Numbered from the stretch's first letter, positions 24,385 to 34,192 are shown. The stretch: 42,243 bases of DNA from Actinomadura livida (GCF_014648675.1 NZ_BMRO01000007.1:455529-497771); one strand, 5' to 3'. Numbers and translations: made by a program. The notes: generated by a model not told the origin, from the sequence alone.

Positions 24385-27357
24385 ATGCGTGAGAACGAAG
24401 CCGATTCGGCCACGGCCGAAGGCACCGACAACGGCACAGCCGACCACGAGAACACCGAAACGGAGACCCAGGAGAACGCGAACGGCGTGACGACGCGTCC
24501 CCGCCGCGCGAAGCGCCCCGCCGGCCCCCCGCCGGACGTGGAGAGCGCCCCCGCGGAGCCCGCCGCGGAGGCGGAGCCCCACTCGCCCGAACCCTCCGGG
24601 GACGCACCCTCCGCAGAGGCCGAGCCGCCCAAGCGCGCCACCCGGACGCGCACCCGCACCAGGAGCGGGAAGGCCGCCGAGACGTCCGAGCCCGTCCCCA
24701 TGACCGGGGCCGAGACGTCCCCCGACACCGAGACCGACCCCGCGAGCGCCGACGCCGGCGAGCAGCCCGCTGAGCAGCCGGACGAGGCGCCGCCGCCCCG
24801 CACCCGGACCCGCCGCCGCTCCGCGTCCGCCGCCACCGCGCCCGACGCGCCCACGGTGCCCGCCGTCCCGGCCGTGCCGGAGGTCCCCTCACCCGGGACC
24901 GAGACCCCCGCCGAGCAGGTGTCCGACATCGAGCCCGCGAGCGGCGTGGGCGTCCCCGGCGTGACGTTCCAGCCGCCGATGGTCGTCTTCCAGCCGCCGC
25001 AGCCGAAGGCCGAGCCCCCCGCCCGTCCCAAGGACGAGCCGAAGCGCGACGCCGAACCCGCCGACCACGACACCGGCGACGACGAGGCCGCCGAGCGGCC
25101 CTCCGACGACGACGACGACTCCGACGACCGCCCGTCCCGCCGGCGCCGCCGCCGCGGCGGACGCGGCCGCGGCAGGGGCCGCGAAGGCGGCGAGGACGAG
25201 ACGGAGAACGGCCACGACGGCGCGGACGCCGAGGCCGAGGCCGGCGACTCCGGAGACGAGCAGCCCGCCAAGAGCGGCAAGAAGGACACCGCCAAGACCG
25301 ACGGCGCCAAGGCCAAGAAGGACAGGGCCGCCAAGCCCAAGGCCGAAGAGGACGAGCAGGAGTCCGCCGACGACGACGGCGAGTCCGGGACGAGCCGCCG
25401 CCGGCGTCGCCGCAGGCGCCGCACCGGGACCGACGGCGACGGCGCGAACGGCACCGACGACCCGCCCAACACCGTCGTGCACGTCCGCTCCACGCGCGCG
25501 GCCGAGAGCCGCGCCGCCGAGGACGAGGTCCAGTCCGTCCGCGGCTCGACCCGCCTGGAGGCCAAGAAGCAGCGCCGCCGGGAGGGCCGCGAGCAGGGCC
25601 GCCGCCGCCCGCCGGTGATCACCGAGGCCGAGTTCCTCGCGCGCCGCGAGTCCGTCGAGCGGGTCATGGTGGTGCGGCAGGAGGGCGAGCGCACCCAGAT
25701 CGCCGTCCTGGAGGACGACGTCCTCGTCGAGCACTACGTCAACCGCGCCACGCACCAGTCGTACGTGGGCAACGTCTACCTCGGCAAGGTCCAGAACGTG
25801 CTGCCCTCGATGGAGGCGGCGTTCGTCGACATCGGCAAGGGCCGCAACGCCGTCCTGTACGCGGGCGAGGTCAACTGGGACGCCTCCGGACTGGAGGGCC
25901 AGCCGCGCCGCATCGAGTCGGCGCTGAAGTCGGGCCAGTCGGTGCTCGTCCAGGTCACCAAGGACCCGCTCGGCCACAAGGGCGCCCGCCTCACCAGCCA
26001 GGTGTCGCTGCCCGGCCGCTACCTGGTCTACGTGCCGGACGGCTCGATGACCGGCATCAGCCGCAAGCTCCCCGACAAGGAGCGCAGCCGCCTCAAGTCG
26101 ATCCTGAAGAAGGTCATGCCGGAGAACGCCGGCGTGATCGTCCGGACCGCGGCCGAGGGCGCCACCGAGGAGGAGCTGTCCCGCGACGTGTCGCGCCTCG
26201 CCGCGCAGTGGGACAACATCCAGAAGAAGGTGAAGACGGCCTCCGCGCCCTCCCTCCTCTACGGCGAGCCCGACCTGACGATCCGCGTCGTCCGCGACAT
26301 CTTCAACGAGGACTTCTCCAAGCTCGTCGTGTCCGGCGCCGAGGCCTGGGACACGATCTCCGAGTACGTCGAGTACGTCGCGCCGCACCTCGCCGACCGC
26401 GTCGAGCGCTGGACCGGCGACCAGGACGCGCTCACGGCGTTCCGCATCGACGAGCAGATCGCCAAGGCGCTGGACCGCAAGGTGTGGCTGCCGTCCGGCG
26501 GCTCCCTGGTGATCGACCGCACCGAGGCCATGACGGTCATCGACGTCAACACCGGCAAGTTCACCGGGCAGGGCGGCAACCTCGAGGAGACCGTCACCCG
26601 CAACAACCTGGAGGCGGCCGAGGAGATCGTCCGCCAGCTCCGGCTCCGCGACATCGGCGGCATCATCGTCGTCGACTTCATCGACATGGTGCTGGAGAGC
26701 AACCGGGACCTGGTCCTGCGCCGCCTCGTGGAGTGCCTGTCGCGGGACCGCACCAAGCACCAGGTGGCCGAGGTCACCTCGCTCGGCCTGGTCCAGATGA
26801 CCCGCAAGCGCGTCGGCCAGGGCCTCCTGGAGGCGTTCTCGGAGACCTGCGAGTCCTGCAACGGACGCGGCATCCACGTCCACCTGACCCCGGTCGAGCC
26901 CAAGGCGGACAAGGCGTCCGGCAAGGAGAGCGGCCGCCGCCGCAAGCGCAAGGGCGAGGTCGAGAAGGCAGTAGAGGAAAAACTGGCCAGGCACGAAACA
27001 CCAGAGCCCGAGCCGACCCCCGAGCCAGAGCCGGCACCAGAGCCGGAGCCGATCCGGGCCGAAGAGACCAAGCCGGAACCGGAACCGGCCCCGGTGCGCA
27101 CCCGGACCCGTCCCCGGCGGAGTGGCCCGGCCAAGCGCCCCGCAGGCCCACCGCCCGAGATCGACGGCGACGACGAGTCCCCGGCCCAGGCCGCGATGGA
27201 GGCCGCCGAAGCCGCCGAAGAGGTGGCCGACACGCCCCCGGGCGTCCTGGAGTCCCTGGACGGCGCCGACCCGCTGACCCCCACCGCGAACGGCACCGAC
27301 CCGACCCTGAACGGCACCGACCCGACCTCCCACCAAACCCCAGCCGAGGCCGAGTAA
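24385..27357 (+). CDS. rne: Rne/Rng family ribonuclease (RNase E/G)
   Basis: This 990-residue endoribonuclease acts in mRNA decay and rRNA processing. Residues 1-420 are disordered, rich in Glu/Asp/Pro and in Arg clusters (S-R-R-R-R-R-R-G-G-R at 251-260, nine Arg at 338-346). The catalytic core starts near 425. An S1 domain lies at about 458-540 with V-G-N-V-Y-L-G-K-V. The DNase-like site has Asp720 (V-I-D-V-N-T-G) and Asp764 (V-V-D-F-I-D-M), and the zinc link is C-E-S-C (822-825). The C-terminal 150 residues are again disordered with Pro-Glu repeats. The ATG at 24385 has GGGAGA nine bases upstream. Flanking arms on both sides of the core are the actinobacterial arrangement. The order rne-rplU-rpmA-obgE is conserved in the phylum. 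Confidence 0.96.
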   Translation: MRENEADSATAEGTDNGTADHENTETETQENANGVTTRPRRAKRPAGPPPDVESAPAEPAAEAEPHSPEPSGDAPSAEAEPPKRATRTRTRTRSGKAAETSEPVPMTGAETSPDTETDPASADAGEQPAEQPDEAPPPRTRTRRRSASAATAPDAPTVPAVPAVPEVPSPGTETPAEQVSDIEPASGVGVPGVTFQPPMVVFQPPQPKAEPPARPKDEPKRDAEPADHDTGDDEAAERPSDDDDDSDDRPSRRRRRRGGRGRGRGREGGEDETENGHDGADAEAEAGDSGDEQPAKSGKKDTAKTDGAKAKKDRAAKPKAEEDEQESADDDGESGTSRRRRRRRRRTGTDGDGANGTDDPPNTVVHVRSTRAAESRAAEDEVQSVRGSTRLEAKKQRRREGREQGRRRPPVITEAEFLARRESVERVMVVRQEGERTQIAVLEDDVLVEHYVNRATHQSYVGNVYLGKVQNVLPSMEAAFVDIGKGRNAVLYAGEVNWDASGLEGQPRRIESALKSGQSVLVQVTKDPLGHKGARLTSQVSLPGRYLVYVPDGSMTGISRKLPDKERSRLKSILKKVMPENAGVIVRTAAEGATEEELSRDVSRLAAQWDNIQKKVKTASAPSLLYGEPDLTIRVVRDIFNEDFSKLVVSGAEAWDTISEYVEYVAPHLADRVERWTGDQDALTAFRIDEQIAKALDRKVWLPSGGSLVIDRTEAMTVIDVNTGKFTGQGGNLEETVTRNNLEAAEEIVRQLRLRDIGGIIVVDFIDMVLESNRDLVLRRLVECLSRDRTKHQVAEVTSLGLVQMTRKRVGQGLLEAFSETCESCNGRGIHVHLTPVEPKADKASGKESGRRRKRKGEVEKAVEEKLARHETPEPEPTPEPEPAPEPEPIRAEETKPEPEPAPVRTRTRPRRSGPAKRPAGPPPEIDGDDESPAQAAMEAAEAAEEVADTPPGVLESLDGADPLTPTANGTDPTLNGTDPTSHQTPAEAE

Positions 27358-27379
27358 CGAGAACTGAGCCTTCAAGGAA

Positions 27380-27416
27380 GCAGGCCGGGCGGCCAAGACA
27401 AGGCCGCCCGGCCTGC
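27380..27416 (+). terminator. Strong terminator after rne
   Basis: A perfect 15-bp stem (GCAGGCCGGGCGGCC, pairing 27380-27394 with 27402-27416) has the 7-nt loop AAGACAA, 22 bases after the rne stop. It should insulate rplU from rne. The following tract is only mildly T-rich. Confidence 0.85.
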
Positions 27417-27499
27417 ATTCCAGGGACTTCACGGCCACGCGCACAATGACGGCTGTGGAGTGAACCGAAGGCGAATCTCCACCTGCATGATCACCCCAC

Positions 27500-27546
27500 G
27501 GTTCGTGCGGCCGGAGGTCGCGCTGCGACCGAAGGTCGCACGAACC
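27500..27546. other. 47-nt long nested hairpin in the rne-rplU gap
   Basis: The outer arms GGTTCGTGCG (27500-27509) and CGCACGAACC (27537-27546) are perfect 10-bp complements. Inside them, GGTCGC (27516-27521) pairs with GCGACC (27525-27530) across a 3-base loop. The two stems are separated by a symmetric 6x6 internal loop (GCCGGA opposite GAAGGT). This lies in a 513-base stretch (27358-27870) without a gene and upstream of the likely rplU promoter, so it is not part of the rplU mRNA leader as I draw it. Confidence 0.6.
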
Positions 27547-27570
27547 GACGCACGGTGCGCCGCGCGCAAC

Positions 27571-27597
27571 GGGGGTTCCAGGGGGTCGCCCCCCTGG
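27571..27597 (+). repeat. Dispersed palindromic repeat, copy 1
   Basis: GGGGGTT is followed by a hairpin of CCAGGGGG and CCCCCTGG. A 26-base copy occurs in inverse orientation at 38729-38754, differing by one C. Both copies are intergenic, as expected of a REP-like element. Confidence 0.65.
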
Positions 27598-27607
27598 GCA
27601 AGCACAG

Positions 27608-27637
27608 TTCGCTTCGGCTCTGGGCATCCGGTACCCT
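27608..27637 (+). promoter_or_regulatory. Candidate rplU-rpmA promoter
   Basis: TTCGCT (27608-27613) and TACCCT (27632-27637) are separated by 18 bases. This predicts a start near 27644 and a leader of about 227 nt. It is the best match in the gap, but the -35 is weak. Confidence 0.4.
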
Positions 27638-27643
27638 TGGTCT

Positions 27644-27665
27644 TCGGCGCGTCGTCGGCGCGTCG
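27644..27665 (+). repeat. Tandem 11-bp repeat at the predicted rplU transcript start
   Basis: TCGGCGCGTCG is repeated twice without a gap. Confidence 0.6.
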
Positions 27666-27703
27666 CCTGAACTCGCACCGCGAGCCCCCTCCGGGGTCCG
27701 TTC

Positions 27704-27815
27704 GGTGCTCACCTCGCCGATCCGGTGAGACCAAGCAGAGAGCGCCAGAGGACTTCCTCTGGTGTGCCGCCCTCGGCCCGGTGCCGGGGGTAGGCCCCCG
27801 CCCGGGGGCTGGTAA
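27704..27815 (+). promoter_or_regulatory. Structured rplU-rpmA leader with competing hairpins
   Basis: Three structures occur in order. First, CTCACC pairs with GGTGAG, extended by GGT/ACC past a bulge (27704-27732). Second, CCAGAGG-ACTT-CCTCTGG, extended by two pairs, forms a tetraloop stem (27743-27764). Third, one CCCCC block (27795-27799) can pair either with GGGGG upstream (27786-27790) or with GGGGG downstream (27804-27808), so the two hairpins exclude each other. Such an arrangement suggests attenuation, for example by L21 or another ribosomal protein. This is inferred from pairing only. Confidence 0.45.
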
Positions 27816-27870
27816 GCCACGCGTGGGACCGGTTAGTTCCGGAAGCGCGCGCAGACGAAGGGTTTCCGCG

Positions 27871-28185
27871 GTGTACGCGATTGTCCGCGCAGGCGGCAGG
27901 CAGGAGAAGGTCGCCGTCGATGACGTGCTGACCGTCGACAAGCTGGCCGGTGAGGTCGGCTCGACCGTCAAGCTTCAGGCCCTGCTGGTCGTGGACGGCG
28001 ACGACGTCGTCAGCAAGGCGGCCGACCTCGCCCGCTACGAGGTGACCGCTGAGATCGTCGGCGCGGTCAAGGGCCCGAAGATCAACATCATGCACTACCG
28101 GAACAAGACCGGGTACAAGCGGCGGATGGGTCACCGTCAGCCCTACACCGAGGTCAAGATCACCGGTATCAAGGCCGGGAAGTAA
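27871..28185 (+). CDS. rplU: 50S ribosomal protein L21
   Basis: This 104-residue ribosomal protein starts [11 protein letters not shown] and ends in the basic L21 core ([23 protein letters not shown]). It binds 23S rRNA. The frame is open far upstream (to 27460), but homology begins at GTG 27871, with GAAGGG nine bases before it. rpmA follows after 14 bases, forming the usual rplU-rpmA unit that ends at a strong terminator. Confidence 0.97.
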   Translation: MYAIVRAGGRQEKVAVDDVLTVDKLAGEVGSTVKLQALLVVDGDDVVSKAADLARYEVTAEIVGAVKGPKINIMHYRNKTGYKRRMGHRQPYTEVKITGIKAGK

Positions 28186-28199
28186 GGGAGAGCGGTCTC

Positions 28200-28457
28200 A
28201 TGGCACACAAGAAGGGCGCATCGTCCAGCCGTAACGGTCGCGACTCCAATGCCAAGCGCCTCGGCGTGAAGCGGTTCGGCGGCCAGGTCGTCAACGCGGG
28301 CGAGATCATCGTCCGGCAGCGCGGCACCCACTTCCACCCCGGCCCGGGCGTCGGGCGCGGCGGTGACGACACGCTGTTCGCGCTCGTCGCGGGCGCGGTG
28401 CAGTTCCGCCGTTACCGCGGCCGCAACGCCGTGAGCGTCGTCCCGCCGGCGGAATAG
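28200..28457 (+). CDS. rpmA: 50S ribosomal protein L27
   Basis: This 85-residue basic protein starts [16 protein letters not shown], whose N-terminus reaches the peptidyl-transferase centre. The conserved [21 protein letters not shown] block follows. There is no N-terminal extension of the kind cleaved in some Firmicutes. The ATG has GGGAGAG a few bases upstream. It is co-transcribed with rplU. Confidence 0.98.
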   Translation: MAHKKGASSSRNGRDSNAKRLGVKRFGGQVVNAGEIIVRQRGTHFHPGPGVGRGGDDTLFALVAGAVQFRRYRGRNAVSVVPPAE

Positions 28458-28481
28458 TCCGCCTGGGTACCAGACGTTTTT

Positions 28482-28522
28482 GAAGGGGCGGACCGGTTTC
28501 GGTCCGCCCCTTCGTCTTTTTC
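28482..28522 (+). terminator. Terminator after rpmA
   Basis: A perfect 13-bp stem (GAAGGGGCGGACC with GGTCCGCCCCTTC) has a 6-nt loop and is followed by GTCTTTTT. This is the strongest classical terminator in the window and it lies just before obgE. Confidence 0.92.
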
Positions 28523-28538
28523 ACTGAGGAGATTCACC

Positions 28539-29930
28539 GTGGCCGCTGGAGCGGGATCGGGCGCGCAGTTCGTCGACCGGGTGGTACTGCACGTCGCCGC
28601 GGGCAACGGCGGCAACGGCTGCGCGTCGATCCACCGGGAGAAGTTCAAGCCGCTGGGCGGGCCGGACGGTGCGAACGGCGGCCGCGGCGGGGACGTCGTC
28701 CTGGTCGTCGACTCCAACACCGCGAGCCTCCTGGACTACCACCGGCGCCCGCACCGCAAGGCCGGCAACGGCAAGCCGGGGCAGGGCGGTCACCGGACCG
28801 GCGCGGACGGCGCCGACGTGGTCCTGGCCGTGCCGGACGGCACGGTCGTGAAGGAGGGCGAGGAGATCCTGGCGGACCTGGTCGGCGAGGGCACCCGCTT
28901 CGTGATCGCGCGGGGCGGCAACGGCGGGCTGGGGAACGCCGCGCTGGCGTCGGCGCGGCGCAAGGCGCCCGGGTTCGCGCTGCTCGGCGAGCCGGGGGAG
29001 GCGCGCGACGTCGTCCTGGAGCTGAAGAGCGTCGCGGACGTCGCGCTCGTCGGGTTCCCCAGCGCGGGCAAGTCGTCGCTGATCGCGGCGCTGTCCGCCG
29101 CCAAGCCGAAGATCGCCGACTATCCGTTCACGACGCTGATCCCGAACCTCGGGGTGGTGAGCGCGGGCGACACGACGTTCACGGTCGCGGACGTGCCGGG
29201 CCTCATCGAGGGCGCCAGCGAGGGCCGCGGCCTCGGCCTGGAGTTCCTCCGGCACATCGAGCGCTCGTCGACCCTTGCGCACGTCCTCGACTGCGCGACG
29301 ATGGAGCCGGGGCGCGACCCGGTCAGCGACTTCGAGGTCATCGAACGCGAACTGCAGGCGTACGACCGAGTCCTGGGCGACCGGCCGCTGTCGGACCGTC
29401 CCCGCATCGTCGTCCTGAACAAGGTGGACGTGCCGGACGGCCGCGACCTCGCCGAGATGGTCCGGCCCGACTTCGAGGAGCGCGGCCTGCGGGTCTTCGA
29501 GGTGTCGGCGGCCACGCACGAGGGGCTGCGGGAGCTGTCGTTCGCGATGGCGGCGATGGTGGAGCAGTACCGCGCGTCGCTGCCGGCACCGGAGCCGACC
29601 CGCCTGGTCATCCGGCCGGAGCCGGTCGGTGGCGGGGCCGACTTCGAGGTCAAGGAGATCGGGGACAACACGTACCTGATCACCGGCGAGAAGCCGGTCC
29701 GCTGGCTGCGGCAGACCGATTTCGCCAACGACGAGGCCGTCGGCTACCTCGCCGACCGGCTCGCGCGTCTCGGCGTGGAGGACGCGCTCGCCGCGGCGGG
29801 CGCCGCCGCGGGCGCCACGGTCCTGATCGGGACCGTCGACGACTCCGTCGTCTTCGACTGGGAGCCGGAGGTCGCCGCCGGCGGCGGCGCTTCCGGTCCC
29901 CGCGGCACGGACCGCCGCCTCGGCGGGTAG
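28539..29930 (+). CDS. obgE: GTPase Obg
   Basis: This 463-residue GTPase acts in 50S assembly and stress response. The glycine-rich Obg domain (about 6-160) has many G-N-G-G and G-x-G-G turns. The G domain has the P-loop G-F-P-S-A-G-K-S-S at 172-180, D-V-P-G-L (G3) and N-K-V-D (G4). An OCT domain follows at about 345-425, then a Gly/Arg tail. The GTG at 28539 has GAGGAG nine bases upstream. Because a terminator precedes it by 16 bases, its expression must come from read-through or from a promoter overlapping rpmA. proB starts 27 bases downstream. Confidence 0.97.
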   Translation: MAAGAGSGAQFVDRVVLHVAAGNGGNGCASIHREKFKPLGGPDGANGGRGGDVVLVVDSNTASLLDYHRRPHRKAGNGKPGQGGHRTGADGADVVLAVPDGTVVKEGEEILADLVGEGTRFVIARGGNGGLGNAALASARRKAPGFALLGEPGEARDVVLELKSVADVALVGFPSAGKSSLIAALSAAKPKIADYPFTTLIPNLGVVSAGDTTFTVADVPGLIEGASEGRGLGLEFLRHIERSSTLAHVLDCATMEPGRDPVSDFEVIERELQAYDRVLGDRPLSDRPRIVVLNKVDVPDGRDLAEMVRPDFEERGLRVFEVSAATHEGLRELSFAMAAMVEQYRASLPAPEPTRLVIRPEPVGGGADFEVKEIGDNTYLITGEKPVRWLRQTDFANDEAVGYLADRLARLGVEDALAAAGAAAGATVLIGTVDDSVVFDWEPEVAAGGGASGPRGTDRRLGG

Positions 29931-29957
29931 CGCCGGACCCCGGAGGAGAGACGTTTC

Positions 29958-31067
29958 ATGAGCGAGCGCCAGGCGGTCGCGAAGGCGCGGCGGATCGTGG
30001 TGAAGGCGGGGTCGTCGTCGCTCACCACGCCCGCGGGCGTGATCGACGAGGGCCGCATCGACGCGCTGGTGGACGTCCTGGCCGGCCGGCGCGCCGACGG
30101 CACCGAGATCGTCTTCGTCTCGTCCGGGGCGATCGCCGCCGGGCTGGGGCCGCTGGGGCTGACCCGCCGCCCGCGGGACCTCGCGACGCAGCAGGCGGCG
30201 GCGAGCGTCGGGCAGGGCCAGCTGCTGGCCCGCTACACCTCGTCGTTCGCGCGGCACGCGCTGACGGTCGGGCAGGTGCTGCTGACCGCCGACGACATGA
30301 TGCGCCGCTCGCACCACCGCAACGCGCAGCGCACGCTCGCGCAGCTCCTCGCCCTCGGGGTGCTGCCGATCGTGAACGAGAACGACACCGTCGCCACCGA
30401 CGAGATCCGGTTCGGCGACAACGACCGGCTCGCCGCGCTCGTCGCCCACCTGATCCGCGCGGACGCGCTGGTCCTGCTGTCGGACGTCGACGCCCTCTAC
30501 ACCGGTGACCCGCGCCTGCCGGGCGCCCGCCGCCTCGGCGACGTCCGCGGGCCGGACGACCTGCGGGACGTGAAGCTCGGCCGCTCCGGGCGGGTCGGCA
30601 CCGGCGGCATGGTCACCAAGGTCGAGGCCGCCCGCATCGCGGGCATCCCGGTGGTGCTGACGAACGCCGCGTCCGCCGCGCAGGCCCTCGCCGGCGACGA
30701 GGTGGGGACGCTGTTCCACCCGGCGGAGGGGCGCCGGATGTCGACGCGGGACCTGTGGCTCGCGCACGCCACCACCGGGCAGGGGAGGGTCATGCTCGAT
30801 CCCGGCGCCGTCGAGGCGGTCGTGCGGCGCCGCAAGTCGCTGCTCCCCGCGGGCGTCACGGGCGTGGAGGGCGACTTCGCCGCCGGCGACCCCGTCGACC
30901 TGTGCGACACCGCCGGCCGCGTGGTCGCGCGCGGGCTGGTGAACTACGACGCGTCCGAGATCCCCGAGCTGATGGGCCGCTCGACCCGCTGGCTGTCCCG
31001 CGAGCTGGGCGTCGAGTACGAGCGCGAGATAATCCACCGGGACCACCTGGTGGTCCTCACCGACTGA
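29958..31067 (+). CDS. proB: Glutamate 5-kinase
   Basis: This 369-residue enzyme makes the first step of proline synthesis, phosphorylating glutamate with ATP. The amino acid kinase domain (about 8-265) shows [26 protein letters not shown] and [16 protein letters not shown]-terminal PUA domain (about 280-369) is present. The ATG has GGAGGAGAG upstream. proA follows after 14 bases, so the pair forms an operon behind obgE. Confidence 0.96.
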   Translation: MSERQAVAKARRIVVKAGSSSLTTPAGVIDEGRIDALVDVLAGRRADGTEIVFVSSGAIAAGLGPLGLTRRPRDLATQQAAASVGQGQLLARYTSSFARHALTVGQVLLTADDMMRRSHHRNAQRTLAQLLALGVLPIVNENDTVATDEIRFGDNDRLAALVAHLIRADALVLLSDVDALYTGDPRLPGARRLGDVRGPDDLRDVKLGRSGRVGTGGMVTKVEAARIAGIPVVLTNAASAAQALAGDEVGTLFHPAEGRRMSTRDLWLAHATTGQGRVMLDPGAVEAVVRRRKSLLPAGVTGVEGDFAAGDPVDLCDTAGRVVARGLVNYDASEIPELMGRSTRWLSRELGVEYEREIIHRDHLVVLTD

Positions 31068-31081
31068 GACGAGGAGCAGTG

Positions 31082-32338
31082 ATGAGCGAGCGCGAGGAGT
31101 TCCTGCGGGTGGCGCGGCGCGCCCGGGAGGCCGCGGCGGGGCTGGCGCCGCTGCCGCGCGCGGCGAAGGACGCCGCGCTGCACCGGATCGCGGACGCGCT
31201 GGTCGCCGCCGCACCGGAGATCGTCAAGGCGAACGAGTCCGATGTCGCGCGGGCCCGGGAGAACGGCATCTCCGAGTACATGATCGACCGGTTGAGCCTG
31301 TCGGAGGAGCGGATCGCCGCGATCGCGGACGCCGTCCGCAAGGTCGCGGCGCTGCCGGACCCGGTGGGGGAGTCGGTACGCGGGAACGTGCTGCCGAACG
31401 GGTTGGAGCTGCGGCAGGTCCGGGTGCCGCTCGGCGTCGTCGGGATCATCTACGAGGGCCGGCCGAACGTGACCGTGGACGCCGCCGCGCTGTGCCTGAA
31501 GAGCGGGAACGTGGCGCTGCTGCGCGGCTCGTCGTCGGCGTACGACTCGAACACCGCCCTGGTCGGGGTGATGCAGGGCGCGCTGGCCGGCACGGAGGTC
31601 CCGGGGGACGCCGTCCAGCTCGTGCCCGGCACGTCCCGCGAGTCGGTGAAGCACCTGATGCGGGCGCGCGGCCTGGTGGACGTGCTGATCCCGCGCGGCG
31701 GCGCCTCCCTGATCAACTCGGTGGTGGAGGAGTCGACCGTCCCGGTGATCGAGACGGGCGTCGGGAACTGCGCGGTGTACGTGGACGCCGACGCCGACAT
31801 CGACATGGCCTTGGACGTGCTGCTGAACGCCAAGACGCAGCGCCCGTCGGTGTGCAACGCCGCAGAGACGTTCCTGGTGCACGCCGACATCGCCGACAGG
31901 TTCGTCCCGCGCGCGCTTGAGGCGCTGAAGGGCGCCGGGGTCACGGTGCACGGCGACGACCGCATCCGCTCGTACGGCGAAGACGTCGTGGAGGCGACCG
32001 AGGACGACTGGACCGTCGAGTACCTGTCCCTGGACATCGCCGCCCGCGTCGTGGACTCCCTCGATGACGCCGTCGACCACATCCGCCGGTACGGCTCGGG
32101 CCACACCGAGGCGATCGTCACCACGTCCCAGCCCGCCGCGAAGCGCTTCGTCGCGCTGGTCGACTCGGCGGCCGTGATGGTGAACGCCTCGACCCGCTTC
32201 ACCGACGGCGAGGAGTTCGGCTTCGGCGCGGAGATCGGCATCTCGACGCAGAAGCTCCACGCCCGCGGCCCGATGGGGCTGCCGGAGCTGACGTCCACGA
32301 AGTACGTGGTGACCGGTGAGGGCCACCTGCGGGGCTGA
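31082..32338 (+). CDS. proA: Glutamate-5-semialdehyde dehydrogenase (gamma-glutamyl phosphate reductase)
   Basis: This 418-residue NADPH-dependent enzyme of the aldehyde dehydrogenase fold reduces gamma-glutamyl phosphate. The catalytic Cys258 lies in [11 protein letters not shown]. Other landmarks are [16 protein letters not shown] and I-P-R-G-G-A-S-L-I. The frame is open upstream inside proB, but ATG 31082 with GAGGAG five bases before it is the start. It works directly after ProB; channelling between the two is known in the family. Confidence 0.96.
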   Translation: MSEREEFLRVARRAREAAAGLAPLPRAAKDAALHRIADALVAAAPEIVKANESDVARARENGISEYMIDRLSLSEERIAAIADAVRKVAALPDPVGESVRGNVLPNGLELRQVRVPLGVVGIIYEGRPNVTVDAAALCLKSGNVALLRGSSSAYDSNTALVGVMQGALAGTEVPGDAVQLVPGTSRESVKHLMRARGLVDVLIPRGGASLINSVVEESTVPVIETGVGNCAVYVDADADIDMALDVLLNAKTQRPSVCNAAETFLVHADIADRFVPRALEALKGAGVTVHGDDRIRSYGEDVVEATEDDWTVEYLSLDIAARVVDSLDDAVDHIRRYGSGHTEAIVTTSQPAAKRFVALVDSAAVMVNASTRFTDGEEFGFGAEIGISTQKLHARGPMGLPELTSTKYVVTGEGHLRG

Positions 32339-32380
32339 CACCTGGCCCGACGGCCCGTCCGGCGCGGTGGCGTGCAAGTT

Positions 32381-32405
32381 GTGACACTTTTGCCATTGAT
32401 GTCAC
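32381..32405. promoter_or_regulatory. Inverted repeat GTGACA-N13-TGTCAC before the phosphoesterase gene
   Basis: Perfect 6-bp arms lie 28 bases ahead of the GTG at 32433 in an AT-richer patch. This is a plausible operator. It does not match the Streptomyces Pho box or a CRP site in spacing. Confidence 0.35.
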
Positions 32406-32432
32406 GTTGTGGGTGTGGTCTGATTCACGATT

Positions 32433-34181
32433 GTGACTCGTGAGTACAGCCGCCGCCGCGTCCTGAAGGGCGCCGCCCTGGGCGCGGGAATCGCCGCCAC
32501 CGGACTGACCGCTTACCCGTCGCGCCCCGCCGCGGCCGCCCCCGCGCTGCGCGGTCCGGTCGCCGGGACCACCCTGGACCGGACGTACGTGCTCGGCGCG
32601 GCGGGCACCGGCGGGTACCGTCCCGTGGTCACCGGGCCCGGCGAGCCGTACATCCTGCGGCGCGACCTGGGCGGCGCCGCGTCCGCGCGCCGTGCCGCGA
32701 CCCGCCGCGGCGTCCTGGCCTTCGGGCACCTCACCGACGTGCACGTCCTGGACGCGCAGTCCCCGGCCCGCGTCGAGTTCATCGACCGCTTCCGGGACAT
32801 CATCAGCGGGTTCCCCGAGGGCGGGTACCGCCCGCAGGAGATCCTGTCGACGCAGGTCGGCGAGGCGATGGTGCAGGCGGTGAACAAGGTCGGGCGCGGT
32901 CCCGCCACCGGCCTCGGGCTGGCGTTCACCATCAACACCGGCGACACCACCGACAACGCCCAGTACAACGAGGTCCGCTGGATCATCGACCTGCTGGACG
33001 GCGAGCGCGTCCGCCCCGACTCAGGCGACCCGAACCGGTACGAGGGCGTCATGGACTGGGCTGCCTACGACCGCGCCTACTGGCACCCCGACGGCGCGCC
33101 GCCCGGAGCCGGGACCGACTTCGCGATCGCCGAGTACGGCTTCCCGCAGGTGAAGGGGCTGCTCGACGCCGCGCGCAGGCCGTTCAAGGCGACCGGCCTC
33201 CACTCCCCGTGGTATGCGGTGTTCGGCAACCACGACGGCCTCATCCAGGGCAACCTGCCGGTCAACCCGCTCATCTCGGGCCTCGCCACCGGCGGCATCA
33301 AGATCGGCGCACCGGCCGACGGCGGCCAGGCCGAACGCCTCGCCCGCATGGTCAGCAAGGGGGACGCGGCCGAACTCGTCCGCCTCAGCCGCGAGCAGGG
33401 CGCCTCCGGGGGACTGTTCCGCCAGGTCACCCCGGACTGGAACCGGCGGCTGCTGTCCCGCGCCGAGGTGGTCGCCGAGCACTTCAAGACCAGCAAGCTG
33501 CGCGGCCACGGCTTCACCTGGGCCAACCTCCGCGACGGGACGGCGTACTACGCGTTCGACAAGGGCATCGTGCGGGGCCTCGTCCTCGACACCGTCAACC
33601 AGAACGGCTACTCCGAGGGGTCCCTCGACAAGGCGCAGTTCGCGTGGCTGGAGGCTCAGCTCAAGGCCGGCAGCAGCCGCTACTTCGCGCCGGACGGCTC
33701 GGTGGCCGGGCACGCCGTCAAGGACCGGCTGTTCGTCCTGTTCAGCCACCACCCGATCGGGTCGATGGAGAACGGCCTGGGCGGCGACCGCGTCCTCGGC
33801 GACGAGGTGAAGGCGCTCCTGCTGCGCTACCCGAACGTCGTCCTGTGGGTGAACGGCCACACGCACCGCAACCACGTGATCCCGCACACCCGGCAGGGCG
33901 GCGGGGGCTTCTGGGAGGTGAACACGGCCGCGCACATCGACTTCCCGCAGCAGAGCCGCATCGTCGAGCTCGCCGACAACGGCGACGGCACCCTGTCGAT
34001 CTTCACGACGATCCTGGACTCGGCGGGCCCCGCGTCCTACGGCGGACGCATCGACGACCCCGTCCGGCTGGCGTCGCTGTCCCGCGAGCTGGCGGGCAAC
34101 GACTGGCAGGACCGCGACACCGAGCGCCGCGGCGAGGCCGCCGACCGCAACGTCGAACTCCTGATCCCCGCGCCGTTCTAG
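32433..34181 (+). CDS. Tat-exported metallophosphoesterase (TIGR03767 family)
   Basis: This 582-residue protein begins with a twin-arginine signal (S-R-R-R-V-L-K-G at 6-13, hydrophobic stretch to about 27, and an Ala-rich cleavage region near 36). The calcineurin-like metal site is complete: D102-x-H104 in L-T-D-V-H, G-D-T-T-D, G-N-H-D-G, S-H-H-P and N-G-H-T-H-R-N. The family is actinobacterial and its substrate is not established. It is expected to act outside the membrane as a phosphatase or phosphodiesterase on a phosphate ester. GTG 32433 gives a proper Tat n-region, but no Shine-Dalgarno is visible. It is convergent with the M48 gene and shares a terminator with it. Confidence 0.92.
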   Translation: MTREYSRRRVLKGAALGAGIAATGLTAYPSRPAAAAPALRGPVAGTTLDRTYVLGAAGTGGYRPVVTGPGEPYILRRDLGGAASARRAATRRGVLAFGHLTDVHVLDAQSPARVEFIDRFRDIISGFPEGGYRPQEILSTQVGEAMVQAVNKVGRGPATGLGLAFTINTGDTTDNAQYNEVRWIIDLLDGERVRPDSGDPNRYEGVMDWAAYDRAYWHPDGAPPGAGTDFAIAEYGFPQVKGLLDAARRPFKATGLHSPWYAVFGNHDGLIQGNLPVNPLISGLATGGIKIGAPADGGQAERLARMVSKGDAAELVRLSREQGASGGLFRQVTPDWNRRLLSRAEVVAEHFKTSKLRGHGFTWANLRDGTAYYAFDKGIVRGLVLDTVNQNGYSEGSLDKAQFAWLEAQLKAGSSRYFAPDGSVAGHAVKDRLFVLFSHHPIGSMENGLGGDRVLGDEVKALLLRYPNVVLWVNGHTHRNHVIPHTRQGGGGFWEVNTAAHIDFPQQSRIVELADNGDGTLSIFTTILDSAGPASYGGRIDDPVRLASLSRELAGNDWQDRDTERRGEAADRNVELLIPAPF

Positions 34182-34192
34182 CGCACGCGAAA

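Noticed and set aside
24889..27678. A 929-codon open frame antisense to rne
   Set aside because: This is a shadow of RNase E with low-complexity Val/Leu/Asp sequence. It also crosses the rne terminator.
27460..27870. N-terminal extension of rplU by 137 codons
   Set aside because: L21 homology starts at GTG 27871. The upstream frame crosses hairpins and a repeat and has poor codon usage.
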